From: Leptolyngbya sp. Heron Island J
GTDB taxonomy: Bacteria; Cyanobacteriota; Cyanobacteriia; Phormidesmidales; Phormidesmidaceae
Direction: 5' to 3'
DNA length: 64,000 nucleotides
NCBI RefSeq assembly: GCF_000482245.1
Contig: NZ_AWNH01000060.1
Location: 124,001-188,000, forward strand
Positions 46,714-55,088 of the stretch are shown here, in pieces (position 1 is the stretch's first letter; each line of letters starts with the position of its first letter). Position numbers and translations under genes: made by a program. The notes under the pieces are model-generated. The model saw only the letters and a program-made list of their open reading frames with translations. It did no database searches and was not told where the DNA came from.

Positions 46714-48024
46714 ATGTTCAACTTAGCCCAACAAGGCGATAGCCTGCCCGATAAGAAGAACATCACCCAGGGCATTTCGTCGCATGGGGCACAGTTGCCT
46801 ACTGAAAAATCAGATAACAATGACTGGCAGACCGTCCATTTCCCCGGCACGGTCACTGTTGACCAACTCTCAGGGACACCCCCTAACTTGCAAACTAACG
46901 CTATGGATTCTTCTAGCACTCGTCAAAACAGTAGTATCTTTGAACCCGCTACTTCTGAGCAAACGACCAGTCAGCGCGAAACTGAGTTGCTCAATTTAGT
47001 ACGCGACCTCAATGAATGCAACGATGTGCTGCTAGCTAAGGTATCTCAGTTAGAAGAGTCCTTGGAGCGATCGCAAGCGGCTCTCCAATCCGAGATTGAT
47101 CGTGCTGATGGCGATCATCACGTTGGTGACCGTGAAATTGCGCAGTTAGTGACCGAATTAGAACAAAGCAATCAAGCGCTGCAGCATCACCAGATGCTGA
47201 ATGAGACCTTACAAACAGAACTCACCGCATTTCGTGAACGTTCAGGACAGCTAGAGGCTGAACATAAGGCATTGCTGCGCCAGCATACTACTCAGGCTCA
47301 AGAATTACTGCAGGCTAACACTAACTGCCGTGATTTGAGGGCACGTCTACAGCGACAGCAGCGCTATACCCTGCAGTTTAAAGCTGCCCTCGAAAAGTGC
47401 TTAAGCATGGCACCAGAACCAACTACGAGTTCTAGTACTAGTGTGGATGCATCCAGCTTAGCGATGCCTAAATCTGATGAAATTCGTCCTTGGGACTCAA
47501 CCCTGGGCAACACAAGACTTGATCCTCAGCTTGAATCTATGATTCGTGGTCTGCAAGGAGGAAATCAAACTGCTGCTCAGCCGTCTGATACTACCCTCAT
47601 AGAAGCGGCAGCGGAAGATCAGCTCTGGCATGATTTAGCGCGAGTGATGGAGCCAGGTGAGGTGGCCGCTGAGGATAAAACACAGAATCTTGTTATAAAT
47701 GAGCAAGAGTCTCCTCAGTTTACAGAGCCTTCTCCCTGGACCCGCGAATCGGATGGTGTGGTTAACACCGCTGATGACGATTCCTCAGAGAAAGTGTCGA
47801 TTCCTTCTCAGCTATCTCCTCAGGCCAGTGAAATCCTTGCCCGTGTCCAATCCGCTCAAGTAGGCATGGTTAGTGATACCTATCTACCAGCGATGTCCGC
47901 CCAGAGTAGCCCATCGCCCGTGGTGAATCCCCTACGACCACAGAAGCGAATTAGTTCATTGTCTGCGATTGATTTACCAAATTTCCCCCGTCTAAAAAAG
48001 CAACCTCCTACCGCTAAGGCTTAA
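46714..48024 (+). CDS. Coiled-coil protein of unknown function
   Basis: A 436-residue protein. A disordered N-terminus is followed by an extended coiled coil (about 90-245; LLNLVRDLNECNDVLLAKVS, QLVTELEQSNQALQHHQ), closed by CRDLRARLQRQQRYTLQFK. A long Ser/Pro-rich tail follows. The QRYTLQFKAALEKCL end of the coil recurs in cyanobacteria as I remember it, but no function is known to me. The frame opens at a TTG (46690); ATG 46714 is chosen. It follows csaB by 180 bp. Confidence 0.65.
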   Translation: MFNLAQQGDSLPDKKNITQGISSHGAQLPTEKSDNNDWQTVHFPGTVTVDQLSGTPPNLQTNAMDSSSTRQNSSIFEPATSEQTTSQRETELLNLVRDLNECNDVLLAKVSQLEESLERSQAALQSEIDRADGDHHVGDREIAQLVTELEQSNQALQHHQMLNETLQTELTAFRERSGQLEAEHKALLRQHTTQAQELLQANTNCRDLRARLQRQQRYTLQFKAALEKCLSMAPEPTTSSSTSVDASSLAMPKSDEIRPWDSTLGNTRLDPQLESMIRGLQGGNQTAAQPSDTTLIEAAAEDQLWHDLARVMEPGEVAAEDKTQNLVINEQESPQFTEPSPWTRESDGVVNTADDDSSEKVSIPSQLSPQASEILARVQSAQVGMVSDTYLPAMSAQSSPSPVVNPLRPQKRISSLSAIDLPNFPRLKKQPPTAKA

Positions 48025-48250
48025 GCGGAAATTTACGCATAATTCCCTAAAATAAAAACTTTTTGTTGGCCAACTTAGGTTAGACTTTGTTAACTTCTGG
48101 TCAACATGTGTGAGTGACAAGCTCACTATTGCTTGCTAGCGCTGGTCTGCAGGTTTTTCTGGGCTGCTCTACAGGCAACTAGTTAATAAATAATCCTGCG
48201 GTTTACCTGAGCCCATCAGGTCGAGATTGCATCTTACTTATTTCGATAAT

Positions 48251-48478
48251 ATGAGCCCATCATCCTTAAAAACTGTTTTAGAAAGCTCTTCCCCAGACAA
48301 ATCTGTTAGCGAAGCGCATATAGCTACAGCTATTGTTCATGTAATAGAAACTGCCCGTTCTCAAGGGCAGAGTTTGGATGATGTCATCACTGAATTGATG
48401 GCCGACGATGCATTGCTAGATTCCAAGAGTCGACATCTACTTGGAGATATCTTGACTCAAGCCTGGAATACTCTTTAA
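48251..48478 (+). CDS. Small conserved cyanobacterial protein
   Basis: A 75-residue, acidic, mostly helical protein: SEAHIATAIVHVIETARSQG, DDVITELMADDALLDSKSR, ending ILTQAWNTL. Similar short proteins occur in cyanobacteria but I know no function. The frame extends upstream to a TTG at 48227; ATG 48251 is preferred. It is convergent with hetR. Confidence 0.55.
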   Translation: MSPSSLKTVLESSSPDKSVSEAHIATAIVHVIETARSQGQSLDDVITELMADDALLDSKSRHLLGDILTQAWNTL

Positions 48479-48520
48479 GGGACTGTGCAATGTCACTACG
48501 TTTCTTAATTATTACTTAAA

Positions 48521-48573
48521 TTCAGACATACTGAGTGAGGAGTAAACGGTGCTGCTCACTCAGTATGTCTGAA
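48521..48573. terminator. 19-bp perfect inverted repeat, likely terminator
   Basis: Left arm 48521-48539 (TTCAGACATACTGAGTGAG) and its exact complement 48555-48573 enclose a 15-nt loop. It lies between the convergent small gene and hetR. No clear T-run follows on either strand, so a repeat-type or processing role is also possible. Confidence 0.55.
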
Positions 48574-48587
48574 ATGATCATAAGCAA

Positions 48588-48607
48588 CCAATCTTCTAGA
48601 AGATTGG
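48588..48607. terminator. 20-bp perfect palindrome after hetR
   Basis: CCAATCTTCT joined to AGAAGATTGG, six bases downstream of the hetR stop on the minus strand. It can form a loop-poor hairpin at the end of the hetR transcript. There is no strong T-run. Confidence 0.45.
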
Positions 48608-48613
48608 CTTAAG

Positions 48614-49546
<933 letters not shown>

Positions 49547-49616
49547 TTAGGGATAGACACACGCTGATAGAGCGGATAGAACTTGTTGATCAAATCTTTG
49601 TGGAACTAGGCTACCT

Positions 49617-49637
49617 CAAGAAGACCAATTATTCTTG
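49617..49637. promoter_or_regulatory. Inverted repeat in the hetR leader
   Basis: CAAGAA (49617-49622) with TTCTTG (49632-49637), spacer 9, about 80 bp upstream of the hetR start in the 253-bp gap. It may be an operator or chance. No NtcA-type GTA-N8-TAC site was found in the gap. Confidence 0.25.
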
Positions 49638-49793
49638 ATTTGTTCGGCTCAGAGAAGGGATTTTTCATAGTGATAGCTAATTTCATCGTTAGCTTGTAAC
49701 GGTTAGCGTAAAACTTTTTCTGATTAATATCTATAGTTCTTTATTTGGCCCTTTGCTGAAAAAGTTTACTTAGAGTACAGTTAGGAGTATCGC

Positions 49794-50036
49794 TTAAGCA
49801 CTTAAACGACCGCTACCACGATAGGCTTGATCGACGGTATCATGGTTAAAGCGTCCACTGCCGCGATAAGTTTGTTCAGTGCCAATGCGTCCACTGCCGC
49901 GTTCCATGTGTTCTGTTTGGATGCGTCCGCTGCCACGCTCACTTAGCAGCAAGTTAGGTGCAGTAGTTGCCAGGGTTAGAAGGCTGAAAACGCTGATGGT
50001 GGCAGCAACTGACATTACCGGTAGAGAAATTCTCAT
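49794..50036 (-). CDS. patX: PatX-like exported protein with four RGSGR signal pentapeptides
   Basis: An 80-residue protein. N-terminal MRISLPVMSVAATISVFSLL plus TLATTA forms a signal peptide, with likely cleavage near residue 26. The mature part is almost only RGSGR copies: residues 34-38, 46-50, 58-62 and 73-77. The first two are preceded by Glu (ERGSGR, the PatS hexapeptide form), the last two by Tyr. Spacing is 12, 12 and 15 residues; it ends RLSA. RGSGR is the HetR-inhibiting signal of PatS, HetN and PatX. PatX is known from genomic studies as a short exported RG(S/T)GR protein beside hetR. The symbol is assigned by position and layout; the multi-copy form may be distinct. The codon choice varies between copies (for example CGTGGCAGCGGACGC and CGTGGTAGCGGTCGT), showing selection on the peptide. 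Confidence 0.85.
   Translation of the reverse strand: MRISLPVMSVAATISVFSLLTLATTAPNLLLSERGSGRIQTEHMERGSGRIGTEQTYRGSGRFNHDTVDQAYRGSGRLSA
49806..49937 (-). repeat. Tandem 36-bp coding repeats within the patX-like gene
   Basis: Four pentapeptide cores lie at 49937-49923, 49901-49887, 49865-49851 and 49820-49806. The first two units are 36 bp and the third 45 bp. The second and third cores are identical in DNA; the first and last differ by silent changes only. Confidence 0.85.
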
Positions 50037-50039
50037 GGG

Positions 50040-50070
50040 TCAGAAAATGAGTAGTATTGCTACTTTCTGA
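50040..50070 (-). promoter_or_regulatory. Leader hairpin ending 3 nt before the patX-like ATG
   Basis: On the minus strand TCAGAAA (50070-50064) and GTAG (50063-50060) pair with CTAC (50054-50051) and TTTCTGA (50046-50040), with a 4-nt bulge and 5-nt loop. Only CCC separates it from the ATG, and no Shine-Dalgarno sequence is present. It could control translation of the signal precursor. Confidence 0.45.
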
Positions 50071-50150
50071 TTACATGAAATTAATAAATAACTCAGGAAA
50101 AACTGTGTGAAAAAAATGTGGATGGAAGCTTAGATTTTCAGTGTTGCCTG

Positions 50151-51947
50151 TTACATTTCGTCAATGACTTGGACATGAGTCACTAGAACCCAGTCACCGC
50201 CCGCATTATGGATTCCCTGCACGTTAATCTGACTATTGTCGTCGAGCTGCATTAATTGGTCTGCTGCCCAGGGCTCAATTGCAACAAGATTCATAACTTT
50301 TGTGCGATCGCTAATTTTATAGAGCAGTTGGTGGCTGTTATCCTGGCGCTGCTGATACTGACCGCAAAAAGTGCTGGTGCCCTTGGCTGCTATCGATGGT
50401 GTTTGTTTTAAAGAATCTGTAAAGCCACTAGGGGGATAGGTCTCTGGATGGCCCAAGTATGCTAGTTGTCGCACTAACCACTGCTGATCGTCGGGTAGTA
50501 GATCAAAGCACGGTACGAGCATGGCTGGGGCATGGGTGTCCTGTAGCAGGCATTTTTGCAGGTTCTGCACGGATAGTTCTCGTGGGTTGCATGCTTGTTG
50601 TACACACAGCGCCGCTGCTGCTCCAGCGGCTTGCCCAATGCCCAGGACAACAGGCTGTAACCGAGTGGCACCGTTGGCAATATGGGTGATGGAAATATTT
50701 TTATCACAGGCTAATAGGCCATCAATCTTAGCTGGAATCAGTGCTCTGTAGGGGATGGTAAAAGGGGTGCCGGTCCAGCGTCCTCCCCAACGGATAGCTT
50801 TAGGGGTAAGGGGCATGGTGAAGCCAGGGTAGTGATGATCGTTGGGGTAGTTACCGATTACGATCGCATCCACCACTCCTTCTGCATTCAATGGCAGCGG
50901 TGCCACCTGTCCCCCAGGCATAGGTAGAATATCCAGCTCACTCACCGTTGCCAGCCCCACCAACCGTCGACTCTCACGGTAGTAAGGATAAAGTGCAAAC
51001 CCGCCACCGCCCGGAGTTCCCTCCAGCTCAGGAAAAATATTCTCGGCTAAACCATAGCGTTGTCCCAGATTAGCTTGGATAAAATGAGCAAACTCTTGAC
51101 TGTGATTTTTAGCCTCTTGCCAATAGGCATACCGGGCTGAATCTGACTCAATCAGCCGTTCGAGACCTACACCGTAGTCATTTCCCTGCTGCGGCCAGTT
51201 GATCATAAAGCGATTGCCCGGCAGTCGCCCATAGTTGAGAAATTGAGTTGGACCGTAGCCCTCCCAAGCACCCATAAACGAAGCCTGCGACCCCATTGAT
51301 GGAATCAACGGTGCTGTAACTCCTGCGCCATAGTCCTGCATCACTACCACCCAAGTGGGGGACTGGACTGGATATTTCTCAATTACCGGCAACAGTGGTT
51401 CGACGGCATCATTCAGGGACTTGGGGGCACTGGGTTCCTGCCACTGGTTTTGAGTTTCCCAGCCCCAACGATAGGGCACCTCTCCCAGCGCTAGTAAATC
51501 TCCCAGCTCAGTGCCATCAAGGGTGATTTGAGCCTCTACGATAAATGGATCAAACGCTACCCCTGTAATCCGATTCCCTGAGCGTAAAACCTCGCGAGGG
51601 TGATATCCCCAGCGCCAGGTCAGATTGGGGAGTGCTGCGACCCAATCCGCAAAAATGCTTGCACCGACTGCTGGTTCATAGGTGAAGAAACTTACCCAGC
51701 CATGGTGCAACCCACCGGGCTGCCGTCGTTCCAGCTCTCGTAAAAACGCGCCCCAGAGACCAGTCTGAAAGGCAGCTAGCTCATTGCCATCCGGAGCCGT
51801 GACTCCAGCAGCAGTCAGCATACCCCCAAGCCAGGGCCACTCGCTGACTAACATGACCTGAACACCCAGCCGGGCGGCCTGGATGGCGGCTGCTGTACCG
51901 CCTGTGCCGCCACCAACGACTAAGACTTCGGTAGTAAGTTGTTCCAT
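50151..51947 (-). CDS. FAD-dependent oxidoreductase (FAD_oxidored family)
   Basis: A 598-residue flavoprotein. VLVVGGGTGGTAAAIQAARLG is the Rossmann FAD-binding motif near residues 8-28, followed by WPWLGGMLTAAGVTAPDG. C-terminal family marks are ALIPAKIDGLLACDKNISIT and LGIGQAAGAAAALC. The family acts on varied small molecules; the substrate is unknown. It lies 114 bp upstream of the patX-like gene on the same strand, with no evidence that the two are functionally linked. Confidence 0.82.
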   Translation of the reverse strand: MEQLTTEVLVVGGGTGGTAAAIQAARLGVQVMLVSEWPWLGGMLTAAGVTAPDGNELAAFQTGLWGAFLRELERRQPGGLHHGWVSFFTYEPAVGASIFADWVAALPNLTWRWGYHPREVLRSGNRITGVAFDPFIVEAQITLDGTELGDLLALGEVPYRWGWETQNQWQEPSAPKSLNDAVEPLLPVIEKYPVQSPTWVVVMQDYGAGVTAPLIPSMGSQASFMGAWEGYGPTQFLNYGRLPGNRFMINWPQQGNDYGVGLERLIESDSARYAYWQEAKNHSQEFAHFIQANLGQRYGLAENIFPELEGTPGGGGFALYPYYRESRRLVGLATVSELDILPMPGGQVAPLPLNAEGVVDAIVIGNYPNDHHYPGFTMPLTPKAIRWGGRWTGTPFTIPYRALIPAKIDGLLACDKNISITHIANGATRLQPVVLGIGQAAGAAAALCVQQACNPRELSVQNLQKCLLQDTHAPAMLVPCFDLLPDDQQWLVRQLAYLGHPETYPPSGFTDSLKQTPSIAAKGTSTFCGQYQQRQDNSHQLLYKISDRTKVMNLVAIEPWAADQLMQLDDNSQINVQGIHNAGGDWVLVTHVQVIDEM

Positions 51948-52025
51948 ACTGCGGTGAGTTTGAAATTAGTCGGCCTTAGACATTTCCGGGTAAATGAAAC
52001 ATCTGAGATCGAAACCTCAAAACTA

Positions 52026-52769
52026 CTACATATAAGGCGTAACATCCTCACCTAGATCATCTGCTAGATGTGACAATGCGCGGAATCTCAGGCCCACCAG
52101 CTGCTCGTAGAGGGGATTGATCTTGCACATGGGGGGAATGTGAACCACCTTTTTGCCAAACAGGGTGACATCCCGCTCAAAGGGACATTGGGATGGAATC
52201 ATTTTGCAGACAAATCGAGCCAGACGCGGGTCCTGGACTTCTAACTGATCGAGCCACTCGCGCATAGGTTTGAGCGGATCAGGGCCTTCTCTGGGTTCGG
52301 GGGGCTTGAGGGGGCTAGCGGCGGCGGTCGGTGCTGCTTCGGTTGGTGCTTCAGAGATGCTGGTGCCTGGCTGGACCTCTTCTTTGACTTCTCTTAGGTT
52401 GTAAAGAGTGGATTGGAGGGACTGTAAGACGGCTGTATTTAGATTGAGGGCCTGGCAGAATTCCATCAAAATTTTGTCTTCGGCGGCGGAGTAGATGCCG
52501 TCTGCGATCGCAACCATCACCGCCATCCGCAAAAAGTTTTCCGCTGCTACTGGATTCGGTTTCAGCACAGCCGCTAGTTCTGTTGGTGCGATGGGCTCAA
52601 ACGTTTCAAAATCTAGACCAGGAGCAAAGTCCTCGTCCATCATCGTGTGGATCAGCTCTTGCTCTTGAGCATCAAAATCACCATCGGCCCACGCAATGGC
52701 CAACAACCCTCGCAACCAGGCCTTAATCTGGTCTTCAGTGTAAAGAGAGTCCTTAAGTGTAGATGTCAT
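52026..52769 (-). CDS. TerB-like plus Mo-nitrogenase C-terminal domain protein
   Basis: A 247-residue protein of two parts. The N-terminal half (about 10-125) is TerB-like, helical and acidic (AWLRGLLAIAWADGDFDAQE, AVMVAIADGIYSAAEDKI). After a Pro/Ala linker, the C-terminal 80 residues match the Mo-dependent nitrogenase C-terminal domain family, with WLDQLEVQDPRLARFVCKMI, CPFERDVTLFGKKVVHIPP and LYEQLVGLRFRALSHLADD. In cyanobacteria this domain is widespread outside nif clusters, and nothing else nif-like is in the window. Function is unknown. Confidence 0.8.
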   Translation of the reverse strand: MTSTLKDSLYTEDQIKAWLRGLLAIAWADGDFDAQEQELIHTMMDEDFAPGLDFETFEPIAPTELAAVLKPNPVAAENFLRMAVMVAIADGIYSAAEDKILMEFCQALNLNTAVLQSLQSTLYNLREVKEEVQPGTSISEAPTEAAPTAAASPLKPPEPREGPDPLKPMREWLDQLEVQDPRLARFVCKMIPSQCPFERDVTLFGKKVVHIPPMCKINPLYEQLVGLRFRALSHLADDLGEDVTPYM

Positions 52770-52825
52770 AGCCAGCCTCGAAAAACATCAAATGTCTGCC
52801 AGAGGGGCCCCTATTGCCCCAACGA

Positions 52826-53407
52826 CTAGGGAAGAGCAGGCAACTTGGACGATAGCTGAGCCAACTCCGATCCAGTTTTACCAGTAAATACCCATAAAAT
52901 AGAGCGCCCTCCGTCACGCAAACTTCTGATCAAGGATTCGGGTGGGCGCTCAGATGCCACAGGTAGGGGTTTGTAGTGGATGCCGCGACTACCTAAAACA
53001 ATGGCGGCAATGGTATTTGCCCGCCGCATATGATAGTCCGATGTAATTAAATAAACGCTTGTGATTCCCAACTGCTCAAAGTCGTCTACCAGCGTTGTAA
53101 AGTTCGTTACCGTATCCACAGCTCGATAGTCCAAATGCAGTCGCTCCAGAGAAACCTGGGATTCTTGGAATACCCAGGTGGAGTATTCAGGATTGGCCCC
53201 CGACGAAATCCAGACATCAATATCAGGATTCTCGATAGCGAACTGAGCAGCAAACTCCTCCCGTTTAGCATCCCCGCCCAGCACCAGCGCAACGGTGGGT
53301 GATGATAAGCGACCCCGGATTTGCCATTGCCCCAGCCATAAGCCTGCTGTTAAAAGCAGTAGAGAAGCAATGGTCAAGCGATGATTTCTGCGGCGCACGT
53401 TGGGCAC
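52826..53407 (-). CDS. YdcF-like (DUF218) protein
   Basis: A 193-residue protein. One N-terminal membrane anchor (LTIASLLLLTAGLWLGQW) precedes a DUF218 domain, with LVLGGDAKREEFAAQFA, ISSGANPEYS, DTVTNFTTLVDDFEQLG and LITSDYHMRRA. Relatives act near the cell envelope, some in polysaccharide or vancomycin-resistance contexts, but chemistry is unclear. The start is a GTG (53407); a second GTG three codons later is possible. It is 56 bp upstream of the TerB-like gene and may share its transcript. Confidence 0.78.
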   Translation of the reverse strand: MPNVRRRNHRLTIASLLLLTAGLWLGQWQIRGRLSSPTVALVLGGDAKREEFAAQFAIENPDIDVWISSGANPEYSTWVFQESQVSLERLHLDYRAVDTVTNFTTLVDDFEQLGITSVYLITSDYHMRRANTIAAIVLGSRGIHYKPLPVASERPPESLIRSLRDGGRSILWVFTGKTGSELAQLSSKLPALP

Positions 53408-53587
53408 TGATAGAACTCCTCAAGCAGGGGCGTGGTTAGCTGGAATAGTAAAAACGAACTATAGATGGATAGATAAGTCTAACTGACGACTATTCATTCT
53501 AAAGGAAGCTACCATGCTCATTCGGAAAAATATGCGCTTGTTTTAACAATAATCTTCATGGGATGGGGGTGCGATCGCATCTAGCGA

Positions 53588-54724
53588 TTATTCTGAAGTC
53601 TCTAGTTCTTCTGCTTTCTCTGCGGCAGTCTGTTGAACGGCTTCTGACAATGTTGGATTTTCAGCAACTTCTCTCAATGCCCTAATTGCATACTCCCTCA
53701 CATCACCGTTATCGATATTGCCAATCTTAAAAATGCTAGTGATGAATTCCTTTGCTTTCTCTTCTGAGGTGGCATTCAGTACCAGAGATTTAGTGCTGTC
53801 AATTAAAGCGGTTTGACTGTCAATTATGGTGTTCGGGGCAAGGGGCTCAACCTGTTGTGGAGACGACTGCCCGTGGAGGGGTGATGGCTCTAGGTATGTA
53901 GAGTCACTACCTAAAAGTTCTATCTCGTTAATGATTTGATCGTGTGCGACATCCTCTAAGTTTTCTGCTTGCTGAGTCTTTTCTCTCACTTGCTCTTCAA
54001 GCACATTTCTCTCGTTGTCGGCTTTAATAAGCTGGGCTTGTGACATGGCATTTTCTTGAAAAACCGTAATCACAGAAGGAAAAAAGAGTGCAAACATCAG
54101 GGCTGTGGCTGCCAATTTTGACTTGTTGTTGGCGTGTTCTGGTGGTCCATCCAGACTCAGAATGGTACCAATAAAGCCGACTACCGCCCCCAATAAAACG
54201 CTGGAAGTAACCAAAATTGAAAACTCTAATCCAGCTCCCATCTGGATAGACGGAACAAAGTCGTGGACGATGGCTTCTTCCGTTATCGTTTGCGACTCCT
54301 GTATGTCAGATGCATTGTCGTCCTGTGTTTCAACTCCTAGCTCAGTTTGCCCTAAATTCTCTTGGCTACCCTGTTCTTCACCCTCTGACTCGGTCTGTGC
54401 CGTAAGCTCTTCGCCATCCTGCGTTTCGATCGCTTGGGCATTGGCTGCAGCCATAAACGAGCCCCCCTCCTGAATAAGCCGCAATGCAACGCTACCAAGC
54501 CCCCCAAACATGGCTGGTACCACCACGTATCTGACCGTATCGTTGCTTAGTAACGTGCGATTCAGCTCGTTTACAGAGCTATTCACTGTTTTCGCAGCAG
54601 CAGTTGATAACTCAGAAATCGCTGGTGGAGTAGGCAGAATTGTTTCAGGTACAGGTGTAGTTTCAGGCTCAGTCGTGTCGATTTGTGAGTCTAAGGGGGG
54701 CAGAGCAAGAAATGCGGTATACAT
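53588..54724 (-). CDS. Membrane protein of unknown function
   Basis: A 378-residue protein unlike any family I recognise. A Thr/Pro-rich N-terminus is followed by a hydrophobic stretch (VVVPAMFGGLGSVALRLI), an acidic low-complexity region, two membrane segments (FSILVTSSVLLGAVVGFIGTIL and LAATALMFALFFPSVITVF) and a coiled-coil stretch (AQLIKADNERNVLEEQVRE). A helical C-terminal domain resembles HEAT-type repeats (DVREYAIRALREVAENPT). The frame begins at a TTG (54769); ATG 54724 is chosen. It may be an adaptor or sensor. Confidence 0.5.
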   Translation of the reverse strand: MYTAFLALPPLDSQIDTTEPETTPVPETILPTPPAISELSTAAAKTVNSSVNELNRTLLSNDTVRYVVVPAMFGGLGSVALRLIQEGGSFMAAANAQAIETQDGEELTAQTESEGEEQGSQENLGQTELGVETQDDNASDIQESQTITEEAIVHDFVPSIQMGAGLEFSILVTSSVLLGAVVGFIGTILSLDGPPEHANNKSKLAATALMFALFFPSVITVFQENAMSQAQLIKADNERNVLEEQVREKTQQAENLEDVAHDQIINEIELLGSDSTYLEPSPLHGQSSPQQVEPLAPNTIIDSQTALIDSTKSLVLNATSEEKAKEFITSIFKIGNIDNGDVREYAIRALREVAENPTLSEAVQQTAAEKAEELETSE

Positions 54725-55088
54725 AGTGATTTTGTCTGAGGGGCGATTGGCATCTAGCAAGTTATTCAATCGACCTCAGCCATTTTGCGGAGTGTTTTTA
54801 CCCCAAAAGCTTGACATGGCAATATTTTAGAGTTTTGTATAACGCTGGTTGTTTTTTTGCAAAAGCAACGTAGTTATTTAGTCGTAGTTGGGTGCCGTAT
54901 ACCCTCAGGCTATGCATCTGTTTCTTGCGCCTGATGTGGGACCCAACCATGCCGATTGTTTTCAATGTGGGTTTACCAGCGATCGCAACCGCATAATTTG
55001 TTTTTGCTGGGTTTAGCACATCAATCCTGCGACGCTCGGTTTCGCGAGGTGTTGGGAATTTTGGTGAGGAAAACATGTTCAACCCAAT
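54725..55088. other. Gap with degenerate repeat copy
   Basis: 364 bp. A minus-strand frame at 54798-55082 is open, but it consists of repeat-like and low-complexity translation and is not supported as a gene. A degenerate GTTGGG-type repeat (GGGTTT near 55010, GTTGGG near 55051, AACCCAATCTACGG at 55081) lies beside the mscS-DEP stop. Confidence 0.35.

Noticed and set aside
52026..52769. Evidence for nitrogen fixation
   Set aside because: The Mo-nitrogenase C-terminal domain occurs widely in cyanobacterial proteins outside nif clusters, and no nif gene is present.
54798..55082. Minus-strand 94-codon frame
   Set aside because: Translation is low-complexity and overlaps a degenerate dispersed repeat, with no family resemblance.
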